This document shows, piece by piece, positions 1 through 7,170 of a DNA stretch of 12,173 bases. Under the pieces are notes generated by a model that was given only the letters and a program-made list of their open reading frames with translations, ran no database searches and was not told the DNA's origin. The translations under genes and the position numbers were made by a program. Position 1 is the first letter of the stretch. Every line of letters starts with the position of its first letter. This DNA comes from Planctomycetota bacterium (lineage in GTDB: Bacteria > Planctomycetota > GCA-002687715), in NCBI GenBank assembly GCA_013213915.1, contig JABSRK010000082.1:1-12173 (forward strand). The letters are read 5' to 3'.

Positions 1-2513
1 TCGTCGTCCTTCTTGTCGCCGTCCTTCTTGCCGTCGACCTTCTTGCCGTCGACCTTCTTGTCGCCGTCCTTCTTGCCGTCGACCTTCTTGCCGTCGACCT
101 TCTTGCCGTCGACCTTCTTGCCGTCGACCTTCTTGTCGCCGTCCTTCTTGTCGCCGTCCTTCTTCTTGTCTTCTTTGACCTCGACTTCCTTGAGGCCGTG
201 GTACCGCTCGGACCACGAGTTGTTGTAAACGTTGTTGTCGTGGTTTCCGGCCGTGGAGACGCCGACCGTGAAAAAGTCGTTGTAGGGCTTCTGCAGCAGG
301 GCGGCCGCGGTCATGAAGCCGCCGCCGGAGTGGCCGTAGATGCCGATGCGATCGATGTTGATGAACGAGTGGCGAGCCGCGAGTTGTTCGATGGCGGCCT
401 TCTTGTCCACCAGACCGTAGTCGCGCAGGTTGAAGTACCCGTACGCGCCGTACGCTTTCGAGCGCTTCGGCGTTCCGCCCCGGTGCCCGACCTGAATGAC
501 GATGAACCCGATCTGGGCGAGCTCCTGGCGGCTGCCCGTGGCCGAGAACGTGTGGGTCACGTTCTCCATCTGGGGTCCCGGGTAGACGTGCACGATCAGC
601 GGGTACTTCTTGTTCGGGTCGAAGTCGAACGGCTTCCACATGTTGCCGTACAGATCGGTGATCCCGTCCGCGGCCTTGACCTTGAAAGGCGTCGGCGGCT
701 TCCAGCCCAACTCCTCGATGCGCGAGACGTCGGCGTTGTCCAGGGGCATGACGCGCCGGCCCTCGCTGTCGCGGAGGACCGACTGGTTCGCCTGGTCCAC
801 ACGGGACCACGTGTCGACCACGAAGCGTCTTGACTTGGACATGCTCGAGCGGTGCGTCCCGTTGCCCGGATCGAGCAACTTGAGCCCACCTCCGTCGAGG
901 CGCACGCGGTACAGATGTTCGTAGTAGATGTTCTCGCCGCTCTCCCGGCCGTTGGCGCGGAACCAGAGCAGGCCCTTTTCTTCGTCCACGTCGATGATGC
1001 TGCTGGCGCGGAAGCGTCCTTTCGTGATGACGTTCTTGAGCTTGCCGTCCATGCCGTAGAGGTAGTAGTGACCCCAGCCGGTGCGTTCGGACCACCAGAC
1101 CAGCTCCTTGCGGTCCTCCAAGTACTTGACGCTCTGGGTAGTCTGGTTCGCGTTCTCGAACCCCTCGGAGATGAGCACCTTGAAGTCGCCCGTTTCGGGG
1201 TTGAGGACACCGTATTCCAAGTTGCGACGGAGCCGGTCGCGGCGAATCATGCGCAGTTCGCCGTTCTTCAGCCACTTCACGTCGCTGTACCACTCGTCCT
1301 TCCACTTCGGCTTGATGTGGATGAACGTCTTCTTGCCGTGGTGGTAGACGAACAGTTCGCTGCGACGGATTTTTTCCTCGCCAGGCATGGGGTACTTGTA
1401 CTTCTTCAGCTTGGGGCGCGGTTTCCCGAGCGAATCCACGAGCCAGAGTTCGGCCACGCCGCGTGAGTCGCTACGGGTCACGTGGAACGCGCTGCCGTCC
1501 GGTGCCCAGTTGACGCTCTTGGCCTCGCTCAGGGCGTCCTCTTCGCCTCCTCCTCCGAAGCTGTAGTCCTTCTCGCCGTTCTTGGACAGTTGCTGGCCCT
1601 TCTTGGTGGGGAAGGGGAACGGTGCGCGCTTCTTCTTTGGCTTGTCGCCCTTCTTCTCGTCCTTCTCAGCCCCGTTTTCCTTGCCGTTTTCCTTGTCCTT
1701 CACCTTCTCGACGCTCTCGCCACGGCCTTTGGCGGTCTCGGGTTTTTCTTCTTCGTCTTTCGGCTCGGGCGGCAGGTCGCCGCTGCGCTCGATGACGTAG
1801 ATGTTGTGGCCCTTGGCGTAGGTGTAGAGCTTCATGTCTGGCGAGAACGGCGAGCTGGAGCTGCCGCGAGAACGGCCACGCCCCGAACGGGTCTGGACGA
1901 CCTCCTCCTCCTCTTTGCCACCGTTCTTCTTCTTCTTGTAGTACTTCTTCAGGTTGTCGTCGAAGACCTTGTCCCGTCGTTTGGTGAGGTCTTCCTCGGT
2001 CTCCTTCTTCTCGTCGTCGCTGCTCCGGCTACGTCGCGATCGCGAGGGAGCCGCCGCCGCCTTCTTCTTCTTGTCCTTCTTGGTGAGCTTGCCCGTGGAA
2101 CGTTCGTACTCGAACTCGAACTCGTCGGCGGTGAAGGTCATCTTCTCGCCGGTGTCGTCGAGCTTTAGCGAGGCGATCTTGAGGTCACCGGCGTCGCGAG
2201 CCTTACGGCAGGCCTCGGTGAGTTGGGCGGCGAGGCTCTCGCGATCGAACAACTCCACCTTGCTCTTTCTGTTCGGGTCGACCAGCCAGTAGTGGGTTCC
2301 GTCGCTCGTCTTGAAGCTGTACCAGAAGAGATCAGTCTTCCCGATCCACTGAGGGCTGACGGCGCTGCCATAAGTGAACTGGCGGAGAAATGAGGTCGAA
2401 AATTTCTTGGCTTGATCATAGTTCGCCTTGACGGCTTCCTGGGCGACCGTGGGAACGGAGATCAAGAGCAGGGCCAGGCAGATCAGAAGGGAGGGCTTTC
2501 GAACGAGGTTCAC
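1..2513 (-). CDS. Secreted S9B (DPP IV-like) prolyl oligopeptidase-family serine peptidase, 3' end cut by the window edge
   Basis: An uninterrupted minus-strand frame gives 837 residues and remains open at position 1. The start is GTG at 2513-2511, with AAAGGAG (2526-2520) six bases upstream. Residues 1 to about 25 form a Sec signal peptide ending PTVAQ. Residues about 40-600 match the N-terminal beta-propeller of dipeptidyl peptidase IV-type enzymes, with WAPDGSAFHVT- and WWSERTGWGHYYLY-type blades. From about residue 605 comes the alpha/beta hydrolase domain: YPLIVHVYPGP, then GHSGGGF with nucleophile Ser729, then NNSWSERYHG near 771. The catalytic Asp and His should follow but lie outside the window. 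The family cleaves peptides, often after proline; here it would act outside the cytoplasm. Odd points are two charged Lys/Glu-rich inserts in the propeller (about 142-205 and 249-298) and a KKDGD/KKVDG repeat from about residue 783. Family assignment is firm; substrate is unknown. Confidence 0.93.
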   Translation of the reverse strand, partial: MNLVRKPSLLICLALLLISVPTVAQEAVKANYDQAKKFSTSFLRQFTYGSAVSPQWIGKTDLFWYSFKTSDGTHYWLVDPNRKSKVELFDRESLAAQLTEACRKARDAGDLKIASLKLDDTGEKMTFTADEFEFEYERSTGKLTKKDKKKKAAAAPSRSRRSRSSDDEKKETEEDLTKRRDKVFDDNLKKYYKKKKNGGKEEEEVVQTRSGRGRSRGSSSSPFSPDMKLYTYAKGHNIYVIERSGDLPPEPKDEEEKPETAKGRGESVEKVKDKENGKENGAEKDEKKGDKPKKKRAPFPFPTKKGQQLSKNGEKDYSFGGGGEEDALSEAKSVNWAPDGSAFHVTRSDSRGVAELWLVDSLGKPRPKLKKYKYPMPGEEKIRRSELFVYHHGKKTFIHIKPKWKDEWYSDVKWLKNGELRMIRRDRLRRNLEYGVLNPETGDFKVLISEGFENANQTTQSVKYLEDRKELVWWSERTGWGHYYLYGMDGKLKNVITKGRFRASSIIDVDEEKGLLWFRANGRESGENIYYEHLYRVRLDGGGLKLLDPGNGTHRSSMSKSRRFVVDTWSRVDQANQSVLRDSEGRRVMPLDNADVSRIEELGWKPPTPFKVKAADGITDLYGNMWKPFDFDPNKKYPLIVHVYPGPQMENVTHTFSATGSRQELAQIGFIVIQVGHRGGTPKRSKAYGAYGYFNLRDYGLVDKKAAIEQLAARHSFINIDRIGIYGHSGGGFMTAAALLQKPYNDFFTVGVSTAGNHDNNVYNNSWSERYHGLKEVEVKEDKKKDGDKKDGDKKVDGKKVDGKKVDGKKVDGKKDGDKKVDGKKVDGKKDGDKKDD
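12..161 (-). repeat. 15-bp tandem repeat, 10 units, coding for Lys/Asp/Gly pentapeptides
   Basis: Ten exact-length 15-bp units of two types lie head to tail. Read on the plus strand, type A is CTTGTCGCCGTCCTT and type B is CTTGCCGTCGACCTT, in the order A B B A B B B B A A. Degenerate copies continue to position 1 and to about 167. The period is a multiple of three, so copy-number change keeps the reading frame. On the minus strand they encode DGDKK and VDGKK pentapeptides within the S9 peptidase. Units of the same type appear identical in DNA sequence, which points to recent expansion by slippage or unequal recombination. Confidence 0.95.
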
Positions 2514-2519
2514 GGCTTG

Positions 2520-2526
2520 CTCCTTT
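2520..2526 (-). promoter_or_regulatory. Ribosome binding site deciding the GTG start of the S9 peptidase
   Basis: AAAGGAG on the minus strand sits six bases before GTG 2513-2511. It fixes the start at this GTG, which is immediately followed by a good signal peptide (basic NLVRK, then a Leu/Ile-rich core). Confidence 0.8.
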
Positions 2527-2556
2527 GGACAGGGCGATGACACGAGTCGAGCCGAT

Positions 2557-2563
2557 TAGGATA
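2557..2563. promoter_or_regulatory. Overlapping -10-like hexamers on both strands in the divergent intergenic region
   Basis: In the 71-bp gap between the divergent genes, plus-strand TAGGAT (2557-2562) and minus-strand TATCCT (2563-2558) occupy nearly the same bases. Predicted transcription starts would be near 2569 (plus) and 2551 (minus), giving leaders of about 16 and 38 nt that each contain the gene's Shine-Dalgarno sequence. No convincing -35 is seen for either direction, so this is a candidate bidirectional promoter based on hexamer match and position only. Confidence 0.4.
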
Positions 2564-2584
2564 CAGGAAGCCAAGGAGACTCGT

Positions 2585-3604
2585 ATGCGTCGCACTCGAC
2601 CTGTCGTTCTCGCTGTTTTCGCCCTGCTCGCCACCGCGACGCCGGCGCAAAGGCCCCTCAAGGTCTTCATCCTCGCCGGACAGTCCAACATGGAAGGAAA
2701 GGGTGCGATCAAACACCTCGACACCCTGATTGCCGATTCCGAGACCCGAGCTTCTTTCGCCCACCTCAAGGAGGGTGACAAGTGGGGCGAGCGCAAGGAC
2801 GTCTGGATCTCCTACCAACGCAACAAGGGTCCCCGGATGAACACCGGCCTGACCGTCGGTTACGGGAGCAACAAGAACAAGATCGGCCCGGAGCTCGGCT
2901 TTGGCCACGTGGTCGGTGACGCACTGAAAGAGCGCGTACTCATCATCAAGTGCGCGTGGGGCGGCGCCAGCCTGAAGGAGAACTTCCTCTCACCCGGCGC
3001 TGGTGGGCCGGGATCGCACTACACCCGCATGATGGAAGAGACCCGGGACGTCCTCTCCAACCTGAAGGCGTACTTCCCCGCGCATCGCGGCGAGTACGAG
3101 GTCGCGGGTCTGGTCTGGTTCCAGGGCTGGAACGACGCGGTAGGCAAGGGCAATCCCCGGTACACCGAGCAGCTCGCGCAGTTCATCAGGGACGTACGCA
3201 AGGACCTGGAGCGTCCGGAGCTGCCCGTGGTCATCGGCGAGCTGGGACAGGCCGGGCCCAACCCGACCAAGAAGAAGCCGCTCACGTTTCGCAAGCAGCA
3301 AGAGGCAGTCGCCAAGCTCCCCGAGTTCAAGGGAACCGTTCGCTACGTGAAGACGGGGGTGTTCATCGATCCCGAGCTTCCGGAGATGTTCGAGGTCTGG
3401 CGGAAGTGTCAGGGGAAGGCGAGGAAGGCGAAGGACCCGGAGACGAAGAAGGCTGCGTGGGCGGACTTCGAGCCGCTCAAGGCGAAGTGGGAGTCGAAGG
3501 CGTCCGACCGCCCGTATCACTACTACGGTAGCGGCCGCACGTTCTATCTGATGGGTGACGCGTTCGGGCGGGCGATGGTCGCGCTGCTCGCAAAGCCGCA
3601 ATGA
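2585..3604 (+). CDS. Secreted sialate O-acetylesterase-like SGNH esterase
   Basis: The protein has 339 residues from ATG 2585, preceded by AAGGAG (2573-2578) at six bases; an upstream in-frame TTG at 2525 lacks this support and would put a hydrophilic stretch before the signal peptide. Residues 1 to about 21 are a signal peptide (MRRTRPVVLAVFALL, ending TPAQ). The mature part opens with KVFILAGQSNMEGKG, the block I Ser motif of the sialic acid-specific acetylesterase/DUF303 carbohydrate esterase family. Further family marks are GPELGFG, KCAWGGASL, VWFQGWNDA and a C-terminal YHYYGSGRTFYLMGDAFG segment expected to hold the catalytic His. Members deacetylate O-acetylated sugars. The length is normal for the short secreted form. 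The next gene starts 22 bp downstream, so the two are probably co-transcribed. The natural sugar cannot be read from the sequence. Confidence 0.9.
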   Translation: MRRTRPVVLAVFALLATATPAQRPLKVFILAGQSNMEGKGAIKHLDTLIADSETRASFAHLKEGDKWGERKDVWISYQRNKGPRMNTGLTVGYGSNKNKIGPELGFGHVVGDALKERVLIIKCAWGGASLKENFLSPGAGGPGSHYTRMMEETRDVLSNLKAYFPAHRGEYEVAGLVWFQGWNDAVGKGNPRYTEQLAQFIRDVRKDLERPELPVVIGELGQAGPNPTKKKPLTFRKQQEAVAKLPEFKGTVRYVKTGVFIDPELPEMFEVWRKCQGKARKAKDPETKKAAWADFEPLKAKWESKASDRPYHYYGSGRTFYLMGDAFGRAMVALLAKPQ

Positions 3605-3626
3605 AGGTGGACCACGGGCGCCTTCC

Positions 3627-4703
3627 GTGACCGACAAGCCCAAGAGCGGCTCCTGGCGAAAGACCGCCCTGCGCCTCCTGCTCGCCCTGTGTGTGCTGGT
3701 CAGTTCTCTCGAGGTGCTCTCCCGGATCTTCCTTCCCGACCCGTATGTGCCGTCTCACATCCGGACATCCGATCAGCGCCGCGTACCGACCGGCGAGATC
3801 CTCCAGTTTGTTCGCAAAGCTCTCGCCGAGTCACGGATGGACGTACCGCGAGGACGATTGCTGGCCGGCTCCGAGTTCCGGCTCTGGTACGACCGCCCGA
3901 GCTGGGACTACTTCGACGACGACGGGTGCGTGACCGTCCGGATCAACTCCCTCGGGTTTCGTGACGAGGAGTTTCCCGCAAGCAAGCCCGACGGCGAATA
4001 CCGGGTGCTGGCCGTGGGGGACTCGTTCACATTCGGGCTCGGCGTGCAAGGTGAGGACACCTGGCCGCAACAACTCGAAGGCATGCTCGCGGACGTGCGC
4101 GGCGGCTCGGTCGAGGTCATCAACGCCGGGTTTGCCGCCGGCTCCCACTATCCACCCGGCTACGTCGGCTGGATCGGGCAGCACGGTCTCGCGCTCGATC
4201 CCGATGTCGTGGTGATCGGACTGTGCTTGAACGACCTTGGCGATCCTCCGATTCCCATGCTCTGGTACGACAAGGTCGAGGTGGACCCGTGGCTCGGAGG
4301 CGCGTCCGCGTTCCTGAAGTGGGTGCAGACCGCGGTGGCCCAGCGCCATGCCGAGCGGGCGCCGGTGGACATCGAGCAGTACGTCGACGAAGCTCAGCAG
4401 AGGGCGGTCACGGGAGCGGTGCTGAGCATCCGCGAGGACCTCGATGGGAAGGGAATCCGGCTCATCGTCGCTATTTTTCCCATGCTGTCACGGCTCGAAG
4501 ACTATCCGTACCAGCGGATACACGACGCCGTGGCCGAGCTGTGCGATGCCAAGGAAATCGAGCACCTCGACTTGCTGGATCGGTTTCGCGGCCTCGATGA
4601 GTACACGCTGTGGGTTCATCCCACGGATCAGCATCCCAACCACGTAGGGCAGCGCCTGATTGCGGAGGGGATCCGCGACTACCTCAAGTCGCACCCTCGC
4701 TGA
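3627..4703 (+). CDS. Membrane-anchored SGNH/GDSL-family hydrolase
   Basis: The protein has 358 residues from GTG 3627. This start places a short basic tail (MTDKPKSGSWRKT) before a hydrophobic segment, LRLLLALCVLVSSLEVLS, which is an uncleaved anchor or signal peptide. No good Shine-Dalgarno sequence precedes it, and an in-frame GTG at 3555 inside the previous gene is possible, so the start is uncertain. SGNH blocks are visible: NSLGFRDEEF, AVGDSFTFGLG with nucleophile Ser133, NAGFAAGS (block II Gly), GLCLNDLGD with Asn202, and PTDQHPNHVGQ with Asp334 and His336. Such proteins are lipases or acyl/acetyl hydrolases, and many act on cell-surface polysaccharides. The gene starts 22 bp after the sialate esterase-like gene and was probably translated from the same mRNA. 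Acyl substrate unknown. Confidence 0.85.
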   Translation: MTDKPKSGSWRKTALRLLLALCVLVSSLEVLSRIFLPDPYVPSHIRTSDQRRVPTGEILQFVRKALAESRMDVPRGRLLAGSEFRLWYDRPSWDYFDDDGCVTVRINSLGFRDEEFPASKPDGEYRVLAVGDSFTFGLGVQGEDTWPQQLEGMLADVRGGSVEVINAGFAAGSHYPPGYVGWIGQHGLALDPDVVVIGLCLNDLGDPPIPMLWYDKVEVDPWLGGASAFLKWVQTAVAQRHAERAPVDIEQYVDEAQQRAVTGAVLSIREDLDGKGIRLIVAIFPMLSRLEDYPYQRIHDAVAELCDAKEIEHLDLLDRFRGLDEYTLWVHPTDQHPNHVGQRLIAEGIRDYLKSHPR

Positions 4704-4711
4704 GTCTGACT

Positions 4712-4734
4712 CGGAAGGCCGATGTACGGCTCCG
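4712..4734 (+). terminator. Weak hairpin after the SGNH gene, possible terminator
   Basis: CGGA and GCC (4712-4715 and 4718-4720, with a two-base AG bulge) can pair with GGC and TCCG (4728-4734) around a seven-base loop. It begins nine bases after the SGNH stop codon. There is no T-run, so intrinsic termination would be weak; this is a candidate only. Confidence 0.25.
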
Positions 4735-4739
4735 TGGGT

Positions 4740-4745
4740 TAGCAT
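4740..4745 (+). promoter_or_regulatory. Candidate -10 element (TAGCAT) of a leaderless promoter
   Basis: TAGCAT ends nine bases before ATG 4755. Transcription starting about seven bases after the hexamer would begin almost at the start codon. The ATG has no Shine-Dalgarno sequence (CTTCGAGCC precedes it), which fits a leaderless message. No clear -35 is seen. Confidence 0.4.
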
Positions 4746-4754
4746 CTTCGAGCC

Positions 4755-7073
4755 ATGTTCAAACGCACGTCCACCATCGCTGTCTGTATTGCGCTCCTGG
4801 CCGCCTTGACGCCTGGTCAGAAGCCGCATCGATTCCGGGTCGTCAGCTACAACGTCCTCGTCGGGTTCGGCAATCACCGCGTCGGCAACCCGTACCTGAA
4901 AGGCGTGGAGCGCAAGGCGAACGTCGTCGCCTGGCTCGCCGCGCAAGAGCCCGACGTCGTGGCGTTGCAGGAGATGAACGGCTACGACGAATCCAAGCTG
5001 CGTGCGGATGCAGCAGGCTGGGGACATCCCTACGGCGTCATGCTCAAGGTCGGGGGATATCCGACGGCGCTGACGTCGAAGCGCCCGATCCGGGTTGTCG
5101 AACGTCGGCTCTCGGGACTTCACCACGGGATGATGGTCTGCCGCACGTGTGGCATCGACTTCATCGTCGTGCACCTGTGGCCGTTCAAGGGCGACAAGAG
5201 GCTGCGGGAGATCAGCGTTGCCCTAGAGCTGTACGAAAAGGCCAGGGGTGCGGGCCGACGCGTCATCATGCTCGGGGACTTCAACGACATCTCGCAGGCG
5301 GACGTGGAACGCTTCAGCGACGCGGCGCGGGATCGCTATAAAAAGTGGACAGGGGAGGACGGGAAGCTCCAGACGGCAGTGATGCAGGCCGCCTTCGACA
5401 AGGGACTCGTCGATGTGTACGCCAAGCACCGCGACGCGACGGGTGAGCTGCCGCTTCCGCGCATCGACTTTGTCCTTGCGTCCCCTGACCTGGCGAAGCA
5501 GAGCACCGCGGCACGGTGGATCACCGATCCGGTCGCATTGAAGAACTCGGATCACCCGGCTGTGGTCGCGGACTTCGACCTGGAGCTCCCGCGGTTCCCC
5601 GGTTATCCCGCGCAGGACATGCGGACTTACGACCTCGATCTCGAGGTGGATCCCAAGGCGAGGCACGTCCATGGGTCGGTCACCTACACGGTCCGCGCGG
5701 CGGACCTCCCCATCGACCGTGTCTTCCTCGACGCACGGCGTGGGGATGGGTGGTCCGTTGGGTTCGAGGACCTGGAGGGCAATCCACTGGAGGTTCGCTG
5801 GCACGATGACCGCGCGGTCGTTGCGCTGCCCCGGCCCGTGGCAGCGGGGGAGGAGATCAAGTTCCGCGCCCGCTTGCGGGGCCTCCCCCCGGACGGCTTC
5901 TACTTCAAGAACAGCCGCTACGGGGATCCGCTGGCGTTCACCGATCACTACTCGATCCGCGCCCGCGGTTGGCTGCCCTGCGAGGACCATCCTGGCGAAC
6001 GTGCCCGTTTCAACTTGACCTTGCGGTATCCCGAGGGGAACGCGGTGATCGCCAGCGGCAAGACCATCCCCACGGACGGATCCCACGCTCGCTTCGAGAC
6101 CCGCAGTGATCTGCCCGCGTACATGTTCGCGATCTGCATCGGACCGTACGCACGCATACCCGAGGAGGGCGACGCCCGCCTCTTGCCCCATTTCGTCTAC
6201 AAGCAGGACGTCGCCAAGGCGCAGCCCTCCCTCGTCCATCACGCCATGTGGATCAAGGCGATGGAGGAGGCGTTCGGCCCGTATCCCTACGGCAAGTACA
6301 CGACGATCCAGTGCCCGACCCGCTGGGGTGGGTTCGAGGCGCCGGGCAACGTCCAGCTCTCTGAACGCCTGTTCGACGGGCGCGGCGGTGGTGTGGGTAC
6401 GCTCGCGCACGAGCTCGTTCACATGTGGTTCGGCGACGGCGCGGGTTATGCGGAGTGGCGGGAGGTGTGGCTGAGCGAAGGATTCGCGTCGTACTTCGGG
6501 CCGTGGCTGCATGCGAAATCGGGGGGGCCCAAGCTCACCGACAGCATGCGTGGCCTGCGCGACCGATGGCGCAAGTCGGCGGACGGGCGCATGAAGTCGG
6601 TTCGCTGGGATGGCTTCGCCCATCCCGATCGGGCCCTCAACGCGAACACCTATCCAAAGGGCGCCTGGATCCTCCACATGCTGCGCGGCGAGCTTGGTGA
6701 CCAGCGCTTCTTCAAGGCGATCCGTGATTACTTCATGGCAGTGTCGGGCACGTCAGTCCTGACGACGGACTTCGTGCGTCTCATCGAGCGCTCGGCGGGC
6801 GAGGAGCTGAGTTGGTTCTTCGATCAGTGGCTCGATCGCGTCGGCTGCCCGATCCTGAAAGTCGAGACGGGACCCCGCGGCGTCGTCGTGACACAGACCC
6901 AGGGTGGTGACCCTTACCGCTTCCGCCTCCCGCTCGGCTGGAAGGACGAAGGGGGCAGGAGTCACAAGAGGGTCTTTGTCATCGGTGACCGTGAGACGTC
7001 CCTCGACCTGGGTGCGGTGCACGACGTGGTCATCGATCCCGACGTAGAGCTTCTCTTCCGCGTCGCTCGCTGA
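4755..7073 (+). CDS. Secreted EEP-family phosphodiesterase/nuclease fused to an M1 zinc aminopeptidase
   Basis: One uninterrupted frame of 772 residues. Residues 1-22 are a signal peptide. Residues about 26-277 form an endonuclease/exonuclease/phosphatase fold with its full motif set: SYNVL (Asn33), LQEMN (Glu73), VVHLWPF, LGDFND (Asp175, Asn177), RIDFVLAS and NSDHPAVVADF (Asp266-His267). This family cleaves phosphodiester or phosphoester bonds with Mg2+. After about 12 linker residues, YDLDLEVDPKARHVHG opens an M1 peptidase region (about 290-772): GGFEAPGN replaces GAMEN (Glu528), the zinc site is HELVH (552-556) followed after 18 residues by Glu575 in WLSEGFASYF, and Tyr633 in NTYPKGAW is the likely transition-state Tyr. 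No ERAP-like C-terminal domain follows. The ATG has no Shine-Dalgarno sequence but lies 9 bp after TAGCAT. Both domains look active; the joint substrate is unknown. Confidence 0.92.
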   Translation: MFKRTSTIAVCIALLAALTPGQKPHRFRVVSYNVLVGFGNHRVGNPYLKGVERKANVVAWLAAQEPDVVALQEMNGYDESKLRADAAGWGHPYGVMLKVGGYPTALTSKRPIRVVERRLSGLHHGMMVCRTCGIDFIVVHLWPFKGDKRLREISVALELYEKARGAGRRVIMLGDFNDISQADVERFSDAARDRYKKWTGEDGKLQTAVMQAAFDKGLVDVYAKHRDATGELPLPRIDFVLASPDLAKQSTAARWITDPVALKNSDHPAVVADFDLELPRFPGYPAQDMRTYDLDLEVDPKARHVHGSVTYTVRAADLPIDRVFLDARRGDGWSVGFEDLEGNPLEVRWHDDRAVVALPRPVAAGEEIKFRARLRGLPPDGFYFKNSRYGDPLAFTDHYSIRARGWLPCEDHPGERARFNLTLRYPEGNAVIASGKTIPTDGSHARFETRSDLPAYMFAICIGPYARIPEEGDARLLPHFVYKQDVAKAQPSLVHHAMWIKAMEEAFGPYPYGKYTTIQCPTRWGGFEAPGNVQLSERLFDGRGGGVGTLAHELVHMWFGDGAGYAEWREVWLSEGFASYFGPWLHAKSGGPKLTDSMRGLRDRWRKSADGRMKSVRWDGFAHPDRALNANTYPKGAWILHMLRGELGDQRFFKAIRDYFMAVSGTSVLTTDFVRLIERSAGEELSWFFDQWLDRVGCPILKVETGPRGVVVTQTQGGDPYRFRLPLGWKDEGGRSHKRVFVIGDRETSLDLGAVHDVVIDPDVELLFRVAR

Positions 7074-7095
7074 GGGGCCCGGGCTGCACGATCAG

Positions 7096-7124
7096 TTGAC
7101 GACTGGGCGAGCGGGTCCTACTCT
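7096..7124 (+). promoter_or_regulatory. Sigma70-like promoter of the two-propeller operon
   Basis: TTGACG (7096-7101) and TACTCT (7119-7124) are separated by exactly 17 bp. A transcription start near 7131 would leave a leader of about 40 nt carrying AGGAG (7159-7163) ahead of ATG 7171. It is the best -35/-10 pair found in the window. It lies in the 97-bp gap after the EEP-M1 gene, implying that the propeller genes form their own unit. Confidence 0.6.
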
Positions 7125-7158
7125 CGATTGCTTGGCGAATCCCCGCCCCATGACTTCC

Positions 7159-7163
7159 AGGAG
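7159..7163 (+). promoter_or_regulatory. Ribosome binding site for the Ig/LVIVD gene
   Basis: AGGAG lies seven bases before ATG 7171. It supports that start over the in-frame ATG at 7150 and over the TTG at 7096, which falls inside the -35 hexamer. Confidence 0.75.
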
Positions 7164-7170
7164 TCCCTCC

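Noticed and set aside
12..161. Repeat array as a possible CRISPR
   Set aside because: Units are 15 bp, directly adjacent with no spacers, and code in frame for Lys/Asp/Gly peptides.
198..2168. Three long plus-strand open frames opposite the S9 peptidase
   Set aside because: They mirror the codon periodicity of the minus-strand gene, give Val/Leu/Arg-rich sequence without domains, and the minus frame is continuous with clear S9 motifs.
2525..2584. Upstream TTG start for the sialate esterase-like gene
   Set aside because: It would add a 20-residue hydrophilic stretch ahead of the signal peptide; ATG 2585 has AAGGAG at ideal spacing.
4702..4712. GAGTC-T-GACTC palindrome as an operator
   Set aside because: Only 5-bp arms with a single central base, overlapping a stop codon and not repeated elsewhere that I could see; likely chance.
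5619..5621. Internal ATG (Met289) as a separate start for the M1 domain
   Set aside because: No properly spaced Shine-Dalgarno sequence or promoter, and the product would lack a signal peptide; the frame reads straight through from the EEP domain.
5223..6677. 484-residue minus-strand open frame
   Set aside because: It lies wholly inside the EEP-M1 gene on the opposite strand. High GC removes stop codons from this frame; no motif or ribosome binding site was seen.
7077..7084. GCCCGGGC palindrome after the EEP-M1 stop codon as a terminator
   Set aside because: There is no loop and no T-run, so it cannot form a stable RNA hairpin.
7096..7170. TTG 7096 or ATG 7150 as start of the Ig/LVIVD gene
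   Set aside because: TTG 7096 is part of the -35 hexamer. ATG 7150 has no Shine-Dalgarno sequence, while ATG 7171 has AGGAG at seven bases and begins the signal peptide.
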